64,000 nt of DNA, from the NCBI GenBank assembly GCA_045602425.1, contig JAZSBO010000025.1:1-64000 (forward strand), read 5' to 3'. The stretch's first letter is position 1; the number at the start of each line of letters is the position of its first letter. A program made the position numbers and the translations under genes. Origin of the DNA: RGIG9608 sp045602425 (GTDB taxonomy: Bacteria; Bacteroidota; Bacteroidia; Bacteroidales; Paludibacteraceae). The notes beneath the pieces were generated by a model, which was not told the DNA's origin, did not search any database, and saw nothing but the letters and a program-made list of their open reading frames with translations. Positions 1-8,152 of the stretch are shown piece after piece.

Positions 1-72
1 AGCGACTTTTTTCGTTTCAAAAAGCAAGGAATTTTTAAGAGTTAATTTATATTATGTTTAATTTAAAATTTT

Positions 73-756
73 ATGACTATGAAAAAATTAGATTTTAGAA
101 CATTGGTGATGCTACTTTGTGTAGCGAGTATGACTGTTTTCTTTTCGTGCGACAACAAAGGTAACGAACCCGACGACCCACAAGGTGGACAAACAGACCA
201 AAGTGGCGGAGAAGAAACTCCTGCTCCTGACCCTTATAACGGACATGCGTATGTAGATTTGGGTTTGAGTGTGAAATGGGCAACCTGCAACGTAGGAGCG
301 ACTAAACCCGAAGAGTACGGTAACTACTATGCTTGGGGCGAAACTACAACCAAGTCGGAATATACTCCCGAAAATTATACTTATGCAGAAAACTCTGAAG
401 TTTTGCCTTTGGATAGAGATGCCGCTGCTGTGAATATGGGCGGAGATTGGCGAATGCCAACCTCAGAAGAACAACAAGAACTCATCGACGAATGTACTTG
501 GACGTGGACTACTTTGAATGACGTTAGAGGCTATAATGTAGAAGGTCCTAACGGAAACGCTATCTTCCTTCCTGCTGCTGGCTATCGCTACGATAGTGAT
601 TTGAACTACGCAGGGTCGTACGGCTATTATTGGTCGAGTTCGCTCGATACGGGCAATTCAGACGACGCCTACTACCTCTACTTCTATTCGGACTACGTGG
701 ATTGGGACCTCAGCTCCCGCTACTGCGGTCTATCTGTACGTGGGGTAATTCGTTAG
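73..756 (+). CDS. Surface lipoprotein with Fibrobacter-major-paralogue-type domain
   Basis: The protein has 227 residues. A short signal peptide ends in VFFSC, so Cys26 is the likely lipidation site. A Pro/Gly/Asp/Glu-rich linker follows (about 27-55), then a domain that opens with YVDLGLSVKWATCNVGA and contains a WRMPTSEEQQEL block. These phrases are typical of the Fib_succ_major/DUF1566-like domains found in many copies in Bacteroidales surface proteins. An ATG at 79 is an equally good start. A terminator follows at 780-808, so the gene looks monocistronic. The ligand is unknown. Export and lipidation are inferred from the N-terminus; the domain assignment is from recognised wording. Confidence 0.75.
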   Translation: MTMKKLDFRTLVMLLCVASMTVFFSCDNKGNEPDDPQGGQTDQSGGEETPAPDPYNGHAYVDLGLSVKWATCNVGATKPEEYGNYYAWGETTTKSEYTPENYTYAENSEVLPLDRDAAAVNMGGDWRMPTSEEQQELIDECTWTWTTLNDVRGYNVEGPNGNAIFLPAAGYRYDSDLNYAGSYGYYWSSSLDTGNSDDAYYLYFYSDYVDWDLSSRYCGLSVRGVIR

Positions 757-779
757 AAAGTCGTTGTATAAGAAATATG

Positions 780-808
780 GGGTTGCACATGAGTGTAGCC
801 CTTTTTTA
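780..808 (+). terminator. Rho-independent terminator after the surface lipoprotein
   Basis: A 9-bp stem (GGGTTGCAC with GTGTAGCCC, two G-T wobbles) has a short loop and is followed by TTTTTT. It lies 24 bases past the stop codon at 756. Confidence 0.75.
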
Positions 809-832
809 TTTTAAATTAAAACTTTATATTTG
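802..832 (+). promoter_or_regulatory. Candidate Bacteroidetes promoter for the ECF sigma gene
   Basis: TATATTTG at 825-832 matches the TAnnTTTG -7 element of Bacteroidetes. The -33 position holds only a T-run (802-805). It lies about 75 bases before the start at 908. Confidence 0.45.
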
Positions 833-907
833 CACCACAAGAAACCTAAAAAACAAAATGCCTATTGAAAAAAATTACTTTGTATAACTAAATAAAAAAA
901 CAAGGTA

Positions 908-1492
908 ATGAAAAAAAATTTGACTTCTTTGTCGGACGAGAAGTTAGTTGGTCTTTATAAATCGGGACTCAATGAGGCATTTTCAGTATTGCTCAATCGT
1001 CATAAAGATCGTATCTATAATTATATAGCTTTTGTTACAAAAAACGAAAGTTTGACAGACGATATTTTTCAAGAAACATTTATAAAAGCAGTTGTTTGTT
1101 TACAAAAAGGTGCATACAGCGAAACAGGAAAGTTTGGAGCGTGGTTGAGCCGAATAGCTCACAATTTGATAATAGACCATTATCGAAAATTGAGTTACGA
1201 AAATACATTCTCGAACGATGAAAGCGAGTATGATTTGTTAAACGATGCTAAGTTGTGCGAAGATAGCATCGAAGACGATTTGATTCGCGAACAACAGTTG
1301 AGAGATGTGGTCGCATTGCTTGAATTTTTACCAGAAAATCAGCGTGAAGTTGTGCGTATGCGTTTTTACGAAGATTTGAGTTTCAACGAAATAGCCGAAA
1401 AAACAGGCGTAAGTATAAATACTGCGTTGGGCAGAATGCGTTATGCTTTAATCAATCTAAAATCGTTGGCAAAAGAGCGGGTAGTGGTTTAA
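908..1492 (+). CDS. RNA polymerase sigma-70 factor, ECF subfamily
   Basis: This 194-residue sigma factor directs RNA polymerase to a specific promoter set. Region 2 spans roughly residues 15-95 and includes DDIFQETFIKAV and the GAWLSRIAHNLIIDHYRK -10-binding helix. Region 4 (about 130-190) has the LPENQREVVRMRFYEDLSF helix-turn-helix entry and IAEKTGVSINTALGRMRYAL recognition helix. The length is normal for the family. No anti-sigma factor or SusC/SusD pair is adjacent, so this is not one of the common Bacteroidetes polysaccharide-locus sigma factors and its signal is not visible. Its 3' end overlaps the convergent gene by 4 bases. Confidence 0.93.
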   Translation: MKKNLTSLSDEKLVGLYKSGLNEAFSVLLNRHKDRIYNYIAFVTKNESLTDDIFQETFIKAVVCLQKGAYSETGKFGAWLSRIAHNLIIDHYRKLSYENTFSNDESEYDLLNDAKLCEDSIEDDLIREQQLRDVVALLEFLPENQREVVRMRFYEDLSFNEIAEKTGVSINTALGRMRYALINLKSLAKERVVV

Positions 1493-2118
1493 TGAACGTT
1501 TAGCACGTAAGTTTTAGAGTTTGATTCTTGCGATTTGAGGTTGAGAGTCAAACTTTTTTTTGCGATATGTTCTATCTGTTTTTGTTGCTCACTGTCGAGA
1601 TAATTGTATGTATTGAATTTTGCTTTAATCGTGTTTTTGTTAGTGAATGTGTATTCAATAAATTGTGGCATATTCCAGCTTTTAAGCAAAAGGATATCGG
1701 TTTGGCTGTTGTTTAAAAAAGCAGTATAGTCAATTCCTTTAAGAGGAAGTTCTTCCCACGAAAGGTTGAAAACTTTGATTATCGAAGTGCATTCTTCTGA
1801 ACAAACCGTATTGATAAAACTGATAATAGTATCGTTTGGATTCAGAGTGAATAATTTTAACTCTATTTTCCCGACAGCAGAAGTTTGTAGTTGAAGGAGT
1901 TCGTTATCGTTGTCGAGCAGTGTTATTTTTGATTTTCCAAAATAAAGATTCTCGATAGAGTCACTTCCGTTGATATAACTATTCATCAATTCCAATTTTA
2001 AAATCGGATTTAGCGTTGGAGTAAAGTGTTCTGGCATTGTTTTGAACACGTCTATAATATTGGTACCAAGCGTATTGGTTGTTATAGTAATAAAGATAAA
2101 GAATAAAAACTTTCTCAT
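1489..2118 (-). CDS. Exported protein, DUF3256-like
   Basis: The protein has 209 residues with an N-terminal hydrophobic signal (MRKFLFFIFITITTNTLG) and no lipobox, so it is probably periplasmic or outer-membrane associated. The opening IIDVFKTMPEHFTPTLNP and the later FNLSWEELPL resemble DUF3256, a family of unknown function in Bacteroidales. One Cys pair, SEEC preceded by VC, may form a disulphide. Its start overlaps the stop of tamB by 4 bases (ATGA), so the two are translationally coupled and may act together at the envelope. The family call is from memory of the motif and is moderately sure. Confidence 0.6.
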   Translation of the reverse strand: MRKFLFFIFITITTNTLGTNIIDVFKTMPEHFTPTLNPILKLELMNSYINGSDSIENLYFGKSKITLLDNDNELLQLQTSAVGKIELKLFTLNPNDTIISFINTVCSEECTSIIKVFNLSWEELPLKGIDYTAFLNNSQTDILLLKSWNMPQFIEYTFTNKNTIKAKFNTYNYLDSEQQKQIEHIAKKSLTLNLKSQESNSKTYVLNVH

Positions 2119-5100
2119 TGTTTTGATTTTTTTGCTTGTTTTTTAGCTTCTCGCTTCTCTTTTCGTTGCTGTTTTTTTAAAGCTCGTTCTTCTTTGTTAC
2201 GTTGAATGGTTTTTTGCCATTCTTTTTTTAGAGCTTTCCCTGAACTAAAACTTTCTCTATATACCAAACCTACGCCTTGTGTAGTTAGGGCGGTTTTAAA
2301 TTCTTTGTAGTCGTTGGTGTGGTTGTAGGCTTTGAGCCAAATTTTTCCGTTTGAAGTAATTTTATATTCGGCATCTACATCACCAATAAATTTTGAAGCT
2401 GATAAATTGTCGTCTCTATAACCCACATTTCCGTTGATTACGAGCCGTTCGTTTGGCGAATATAAAAATTCGAATTCGTATTCATTCGATTTGTCATTGC
2501 CTTCACCTGAAGTTCTGAAATTGACACCAAAATTCCAATTTTCGAATAGTTGCGATGCCCAACTATTGAGTTGCGAAGAAAGCGTAGAAGATGCAATTGC
2601 TAATAGTTCGCCTTGCGTATTGCTACGAATATATTCTGGTGTAAAAAACTTACCTAATGCCAACAGATATATCACTTGTCTATTCATCATTTCTTCTGTA
2701 TTGATGACGGCTTTCAATGCTCTGTTTAGCTCTTCGTCAGAATTCGGGAGATTGATGTCGAAAGCAATATTTGGTCGCATCAGATTGCCTGTTAGTTTTA
2801 GAATACATTGTACAGGTACGCTTGTGCGATTCGAATTTGAAAGTATAGCTTTGTCAAGAATATCGGCAAGTGATGCTGTAAGTTGATATGTAGCTGTGAT
2901 GTTTACGTCAGCATTGTAAGGAAGTCCCGACCAACGGATGGTACTACCTTTTTGTATTTTAAACTCTTTTCGGATAGCATTTTGCAATGAAAATAAATAG
3001 TTCCCCGTTTCGAGTGTATAGTCTCCGTATAGTTTAAAATCACCTGTTTTTACATCGAAATCAACTTTTAAGTTGCCTTCACCTGTTGCTTTAATCATAT
3101 CGCCAGAACTTGGGTCAATGATGATTTGAGTTTCGGCATCGGGAGTAACGTCAATCATAAACAATAGTTTTAGATTCGTATCCGAAGATGAAAGTTGCGT
3201 ATTCGCTTGTGCTGAATTTAAATCAAGCGTATCGTTGTTTATAAAAACTACAAACGAATTGTCCATAGCTGTCGAAGAGTTCGACATCGGAATAAACACT
3301 TTTGTTTTTGGTTCTGTTGTTGCTTTTGCAGAGATGGTTGTTCCTGAAATATCGTTACCCGAAATGTTTACATCACCTGAAGTAAAAATAAGCCCGTAGA
3401 AATATGGATTATCTTTTTCATTGGTGTTCATCGCTTGTACGTTGTCGCAGTTAATGTCGATATTGTATTCAAAATTTTTAAAATAACGATGAGCTACAAA
3501 TCCATCTATTTCACCTTTGTTGCGATGTGGGTCATATACAGTAATGTTGCGAAACAAAATACTATCTGGTTTCAGAATAATGCTGTCGGAAAAAGAATAT
3601 GTCGTTTTTAGGTAATCGACAGTCATTTCAGCTTCATCTACTTTTGCTTTTGCTGTTACGGTAATCTCTTTTTTCTTGCCAAAAACGTGAACATCGCCCG
3701 ATGCACGTCCTTTGGCAGCAAGTGTTATGTCTTTTAAATAATAGTTGATAAAATCAATGTCTAAATTGTTTGCTTGTCCCATCAAATCAAGTGAATCGTT
3801 GCTAAAGAAATAATTGCCTTCAATTTCAGCTATGATTTGTTCTGTGCCTTTTATAACTCCTTCTAAATCAATAGCATTTTTCTCATTGTTCCATTTTGCA
3901 GAGGCTGTAACATCACCCCAATGAGCGTTGTTGAACGAAAATTTGGGGACGTGAATGTCTGCGTTAAAAATAGGTTTTGAAAATACGTTGGAAACAAAAG
4001 CATCGCCAGTTGCTTCTCCACTAAAAACAACAGACGCTTTCGGTATAAAACTACTAATATAACTCAAATCGATGTTTTTCAACTGAATGTCGATAGTATC
4101 TGTCGGTGCTTTTGATGCTTTCCCGTTCAGAGTTAAAAACTGATTCCTTTTCGTTATTGAAAAATCTTCGATAAGAATATTACTTGAATGAGTTGATATT
4201 TTAGCAGGAGCAATATCCCAAATAGAATCGCGTAAAACAAATTGTGTAGGAAGAATGTTGGTGATGGTTTGTAGCGTATCGTTTTTAGTATTAAATGCCG
4301 AAAGTGCTGCTATTTCGCCTTCGAACAATTGTGCTTTATTGCTTCCCCATTGTATAAACGAAAGCAAAGAATCATTTCGCAATTGAAAATTGGAGTGGAG
4401 CGACATCGTGTTTTTAGGTGCTACAATATCAGCATTTGCTGTTAAATATAGTTGTTTGTCATCGTTTGCAAGTCGAATATTTAATCCTTTAAAAGAAGTT
4501 TTCCCTCCTTTTTTAATTATCGAAGGAATGTTGAGGTTAAATGCAATGTCGTTTTTGTTATCGTTGTAAAATCCTGAAATATTGATAGAGTCCTTCGTTG
4601 TCCAATCAATGTCCAAAAAATTGCATAATGGCTCTAATTTGGTAATATTTACGTTGTAAATAAAGTTGTTTTGAGCAGTATGTTTCTCTTTTCTACCTAA
4701 TGAAGAAGGAATGTATTCTTTTACTAAATTTAGAATACTGTTTTTGAGCGATTTGAAAATAAAACTTCCTGTTATATAGCCGTTTATAATGTCAGATTGC
4801 ACAGACATTTGATGTGTGTTTGTTGCAATATCGTCTGACGATAATCGAACTTTGTCGAGTGTATATTCTTTTTCTGCATTTTTTAGATTGATGTCGCAGA
4901 TTTCAAAAAATCCATTCATATTGTCAAGGTCACCACCTGTGAAGTCGGAGTTTGCTTTAAAACTGAAGGCTAAATTAGGATAACTCTTGGTGAGATTCGT
5001 TTTGTAAGGATTAAACTCTGCAACTTCGGCAACGAATTTGAATTTTGGCTCATTTTTGTTCCAATCAAAAGATCCTTGAGCGTTCAATTTCCCATTCTCG

Positions 5101-6536
5101 TCGTCGAAAATGATGCTTCCTAAAAAAAGACTTTTCTTTAATTCTCCGTCGAAATGCAAGTTTTTATAAATGTAGTCTTGGAATACAAGAGAAGATACTT
5201 CGGCAACAATTTTACTACTGAACGGTAGCGAATGTCCTATTTCGGTATCGTTTGAAATATTGAAACTAATATCACCGAATTGAGAATTTGGAAAAAGTTT
5301 CTTCAGATGTAAATTTCTCGATGTAATGGAACCATTGATTTTTGCATCATTAAATTTATTGAAAACGGCTAATTTGACATCAGTTTTTATGTTGCCAATA
5401 TTCGTATGAAGCAATCCGTTTAACTGTAGATTACGAAAATGTCCTTGTATATTCCCTATGTAGAAACACGTCCCTAAATTGAAAAGTTCTTTCGGTAAGG
5501 TAAGTGGTTTTCTTTGGGCAGAAGCAATAATGTCTTGAAGTCCCGAAACAGAAAATTTTAATCGTTCGATGTTCGCAGTAACATAAATGTCGTTGTATGT
5601 TTTCTCTATGTTTTTGAGTTGAAGATTTCCTTGTAAATGCAAGTCATTTTCGTATTCAAAATCGATATTGTTAAAAGAAATTGAATCGAGTGTCCCGCTT
5701 AAGTTCCCATCGAAATAGATCGTTTTTTTGAAATTTGCAAGCAGTGGATGTAAAGCTTCCAAGTCGGTTGGGAGAATGCTTGATGGCTTTAACGTCGCAT
5801 TGACAATGACGTTCTTTTTATGCTTTAAAATGTCGTTAATCTGTTTAAAAGATAGTTCTATTGTGTCGGTTTCTATTTTTGAGTTGTTTAGTTCTATTTC
5901 GATATTGGGAATGATTAGCGATTGTTCGCTCAGATCAATTTTTGTACTTAAATCAACAAGTTGCAATCCTGATTTCTCTTTGAAACTTAAATTTTTGATA
6001 CTCGTATTTAGTTTGTTTTTTGCATATTCATTTAAAAGAATTGTAGCATTAAAATGTTTTATAAGAAAGTGATTAGGATCAAAAAGTTGATGTCCTTTCT
6101 TCTGTTTTTGGTCGTTGTCAAAAGCAATGATGCAGTCTTCTATATCAATGGTTTTTATATTGATTTTACTTAATCCTTTACCCGAAAATTTTATGTTTTT
6201 CAAAAAATCAATATTAGAAGTCCCGTCTTCGAGAATGTGTATTTTGAACTCTAAACCTTTGATTTTTAGGTAGTCAGAAATTATTCTTTTTTTTATAAAT
6301 TCCCAAAAAGAAAAATTAAAATTAAGTTCTTCTGCATATAATAGTTGATTGTAGTTTGGAATTTCTATTTGAGCCTCTTGAAGGCAGATTTTATTAGGGA
6401 ATTTAAAGTGAAAATTTTTTATGTTAACAGAAATGCCCGATTGTTCTTCTATTTGTTCGGTAATTTCTTGAACAATAAAGTTTTGAACCTTTTTAGTGGA
6501 AAGTAAAAAAAGCACAGTTGCAAAAAAAAGCGTCAT
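2115..6536 (-). CDS. tamB: TamB/DUF490 translocation and assembly module protein
   Basis: This very large protein (1473 residues from the ATG) has an N-terminal membrane anchor followed by long beta-rich AsmA-like repeats (for example LKIKGLEFKIHILEDG, IDIEDCIIAFDN) and the C-terminal DUF490 region (about 1030-1430). The DUF490 region includes GDYTLETGNYLFSL and the RQVIYLLALGKFFTPEY stretch. The tail is a Lys/Arg/Glu-rich run. TamB-type proteins span the periplasm and help move lipids or insert outer-membrane proteins with a BamA-like partner. The frame stays open for 14 codons upstream of the ATG, and an ATT at 6576-6578 would give a better membrane anchor (see findings). It is divergent from tsaD. 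Confidence 0.88.
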   Translation of the reverse strand: MTLFFATVLFLLSTKKVQNFIVQEITEQIEEQSGISVNIKNFHFKFPNKICLQEAQIEIPNYNQLLYAEELNFNFSFWEFIKKRIISDYLKIKGLEFKIHILEDGTSNIDFLKNIKFSGKGLSKINIKTIDIEDCIIAFDNDQKQKKGHQLFDPNHFLIKHFNATILLNEYAKNKLNTSIKNLSFKEKSGLQLVDLSTKIDLSEQSLIIPNIEIELNNSKIETDTIELSFKQINDILKHKKNVIVNATLKPSSILPTDLEALHPLLANFKKTIYFDGNLSGTLDSISFNNIDFEYENDLHLQGNLQLKNIEKTYNDIYVTANIERLKFSVSGLQDIIASAQRKPLTLPKELFNLGTCFYIGNIQGHFRNLQLNGLLHTNIGNIKTDVKLAVFNKFNDAKINGSITSRNLHLKKLFPNSQFGDISFNISNDTEIGHSLPFSSKIVAEVSSLVFQDYIYKNLHFDGELKKSLFLGSIIFDDENGKLNAQGSFDWNKNEPKFKFVAEVAEFNPYKTNLTKSYPNLAFSFKANSDFTGGDLDNMNGFFEICDINLKNAEKEYTLDKVRLSSDDIATNTHQMSVQSDIINGYITGSFIFKSLKNSILNLVKEYIPSSLGRKEKHTAQNNFIYNVNITKLEPLCNFLDIDWTTKDSINISGFYNDNKNDIAFNLNIPSIIKKGGKTSFKGLNIRLANDDKQLYLTANADIVAPKNTMSLHSNFQLRNDSLLSFIQWGSNKAQLFEGEIAALSAFNTKNDTLQTITNILPTQFVLRDSIWDIAPAKISTHSSNILIEDFSITKRNQFLTLNGKASKAPTDTIDIQLKNIDLSYISSFIPKASVVFSGEATGDAFVSNVFSKPIFNADIHVPKFSFNNAHWGDVTASAKWNNEKNAIDLEGVIKGTEQIIAEIEGNYFFSNDSLDLMGQANNLDIDFINYYLKDITLAAKGRASGDVHVFGKKKEITVTAKAKVDEAEMTVDYLKTTYSFSDSIILKPDSILFRNITVYDPHRNKGEIDGFVAHRYFKNFEYNIDINCDNVQAMNTNEKDNPYFYGLIFTSGDVNISGNDISGTTISAKATTEPKTKVFIPMSNSSTAMDNSFVVFINNDTLDLNSAQANTQLSSSDTNLKLLFMIDVTPDAETQIIIDPSSGDMIKATGEGNLKVDFDVKTGDFKLYGDYTLETGNYLFSLQNAIRKEFKIQKGSTIRWSGLPYNADVNITATYQLTASLADILDKAILSNSNRTSVPVQCILKLTGNLMRPNIAFDINLPNSDEELNRALKAVINTEEMMNRQVIYLLALGKFFTPEYIRSNTQGELLAIASSTLSSQLNSWASQLFENWNFGVNFRTSGEGNDKSNEYEFEFLYSPNERLVINGNVGYRDDNLSASKFIGDVDAEYKITSNGKIWLKAYNHTNDYKEFKTALTTQGVGLVYRESFSSGKALKKEWQKTIQRNKEERALKKQQRKEKREAKKQAKKSKQ

Positions 6537-6597
6537 TGTTGCAACTACTATTCCGACTATTTTAGCTGTTTTTTTAATACCTTTGAATTTTTATTTG

Positions 6598-6605
6598 CAA
6601 AAATA
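6598..6605 (-). promoter_or_regulatory. Candidate -7 element for tamB
   Basis: On the minus strand this reads TATTTTTG followed by CAAAT, matching TAnnTTTG. The expected transcript start, near 6590, lies just upstream of an AAAGG and the in-frame ATT at 6576-6578. No clear -33 TTTG was seen. Confidence 0.4.
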
Positions 6606-6673
6606 ATAAAATTCTTCATCAATGTACTTTGTACAAGAGCTTTTCGCTGATGATAAAAAGTGCTTTTTTAGAA

Positions 6674-7708
6674 ATGAAAAAAGATAAGAAAATTGTCATT
6701 TTGGGTATAGAATCTTCGTGCGATGATACTTCTGCTGCTGTAGTTTGTGATGGTCTTTTGTTGTCAAACGTTACGGCAACGCAATATGTTCACGAAAAAT
6801 ATGGAGGCGTTGTCCCCGAAATAGCTTCTCGTGCTCACGAACAGAACATAATCCCTGTAGTACACGAAGCAATTGCCGCTTCGGGGATAGATAAAAACGA
6901 GATTGATGCAATCGCTTTTACACGAGGTCCTGGTTTGATGGGATCGCTTTTGGTAGGAACTTCGTTTGCTAAAGGATTGTCGTTGTCATTAGGTATCCCT
7001 TTGGTCGATGTAAATCATTTGCAAGGGCATATCCTTGCCCATTTTATCGATGAACCTAATGAGGAAACTCCGCACCCCAAATTCCCATTTTTATGTTTAT
7101 TGGTTTCGGGTGGAAATTCACAAATCGTGTTAGTTAAGGCTTATAATGATATGGAAATTATTGGTCAAACTATAGACGATGCCGCAGGTGAAGCTATTGA
7201 TAAGTGTGCAAAAGTGATGGGATTGGGATATCCGGGTGGACCTATCATTGATAAACTCGCTCGTCAAGGGAATCCTAAAGCATTTGTGTTTAGTAAGCCA
7301 AATATTGCAGGTTACAACTATAGTTTTAGTGGATTGAAAACTTCGTTTTTGTACACATTGCGTGATTTTGTCAAAGAAAATCCAAACTTCATAGAAGAAA
7401 ATAAGGTAGATTTAGCTGCATCTATGGAGTTTTCTGTAGTAGATATTTTGATGAATAAACTAAAAAAAGCAGCAAAAGATTTGGGTATAAAAGAGATTGC
7501 CATCGCAGGTGGAGTGTCGGCAAACAATGGTTTGAGGGAAGCGTGTCGTAAAGCAGCACAGAAATATCAGTGGAATTTGTATATTCCAAAATTTTCTTAT
7601 ACAACGGACAATGCTGCGATGATAGCAATGGCAGGTTATTATAAGTTTTTAGATAATGTGTTTTGTGATATATCCTTGCCTCCTTATTCAAAAGTAATAT
7701 TTGATTGA
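6674..7708 (+). CDS. tsaD: tRNA N6-adenosine threonylcarbamoyltransferase TsaD
   Basis: TsaD transfers the threonylcarbamoyl group to A37 of ANN-decoding tRNAs, together with TsaB and TsaE. The start chosen is the ATG of MKKDKKIVILGIESSCDD, which gives 344 residues, normal for the family; upstream in-frame ATGs at 6629 and 6650 would only add a non-conserved tail. Visible signatures are GIESSCDDTSAAVV, the metal-binding VNHLQGH, LVSGGNSQIV, and the ASKH-type GGVSANNGLR and TTDNAAMIA segments. It is divergent from tamB, and its stop is 8 bases before the thioesterase ATG. Confidence 0.97.
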   Translation: MKKDKKIVILGIESSCDDTSAAVVCDGLLLSNVTATQYVHEKYGGVVPEIASRAHEQNIIPVVHEAIAASGIDKNEIDAIAFTRGPGLMGSLLVGTSFAKGLSLSLGIPLVDVNHLQGHILAHFIDEPNEETPHPKFPFLCLLVSGGNSQIVLVKAYNDMEIIGQTIDDAAGEAIDKCAKVMGLGYPGGPIIDKLARQGNPKAFVFSKPNIAGYNYSFSGLKTSFLYTLRDFVKENPNFIEENKVDLAASMEFSVVDILMNKLKKAAKDLGIKEIAIAGGVSANNGLREACRKAAQKYQWNLYIPKFSYTTDNAAMIAMAGYYKFLDNVFCDISLPPYSKVIFD

Positions 7709-7716
7709 TTTATTTT

Positions 7717-8145
7717 ATGGAAAATTTATTTAAACATTCGTTGCCGATACAGTTACGATTTAATGATGCCGATACGTTGGGGCATATCAACAATTCTGTG
7801 TATTTGAACTTCTACGATTTAGGAAAAACTTCTTACTTTCAAACCATTTGTGGCGAAACGTTAGTGCCTTCGGATATTGATGTGGTAGTGGCACACATTG
7901 AAGTCGATTTTTTATCGCCTATATTTTTAACAGATTCGGTTGAAGTACAAACAACAGTTGAGAAGATTGGAAATAAGAGCTTTACGTTGTTGCAACGCAT
8001 TGTTTGTTGTGATACGGAGCAAGTGAAATGTATTTGCCGAACGGTGATGGTAGGTTTTGATCTTAAAACAAACGAGTCGAAACCCATCTCCGACAGATGG
8101 AGAAATGCGATTATTCGATACGAAAATCGAAACGATTTGATCTAA
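7717..8145 (+). CDS. Acyl-CoA thioesterase, 4-hydroxybenzoyl-CoA (hotdog) type
   Basis: This 142-residue hotdog-fold protein starts at the ATG of MENLFKHSLPIQLRF. A TTG at 7705 overlapping the tsaD stop is possible but adds nothing conserved. The FNDADTLGHINNSVYLNFY motif carries the catalytic Asp and the HINN turn of the YbgC/FcbC family, and GFD near the C-terminus closes the fold. Such enzymes hydrolyse acyl-CoA or acyl-ACP; the substrate cannot be read from sequence. It is probably co-transcribed with tsaD. Confidence 0.88.
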   Translation: MENLFKHSLPIQLRFNDADTLGHINNSVYLNFYDLGKTSYFQTICGETLVPSDIDVVVAHIEVDFLSPIFLTDSVEVQTTVEKIGNKSFTLLQRIVCCDTEQVKCICRTVMVGFDLKTNESKPISDRWRNAIIRYENRNDLI

Positions 8146-8152
8146 AGGAAGT

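Noticed and set aside
630..887. An 85-residue rightward frame overlapping the end of the first lipoprotein
   Set aside because: It is a shadow of the real gene in another frame and crosses its terminator; the composition is not protein-like.
2434..2886. A 150-residue plus-strand frame inside tamB, and a similar one at 5728-6072
   Set aside because: Both are antisense shadows of the long tamB gene, with no start context or recognisable domain.
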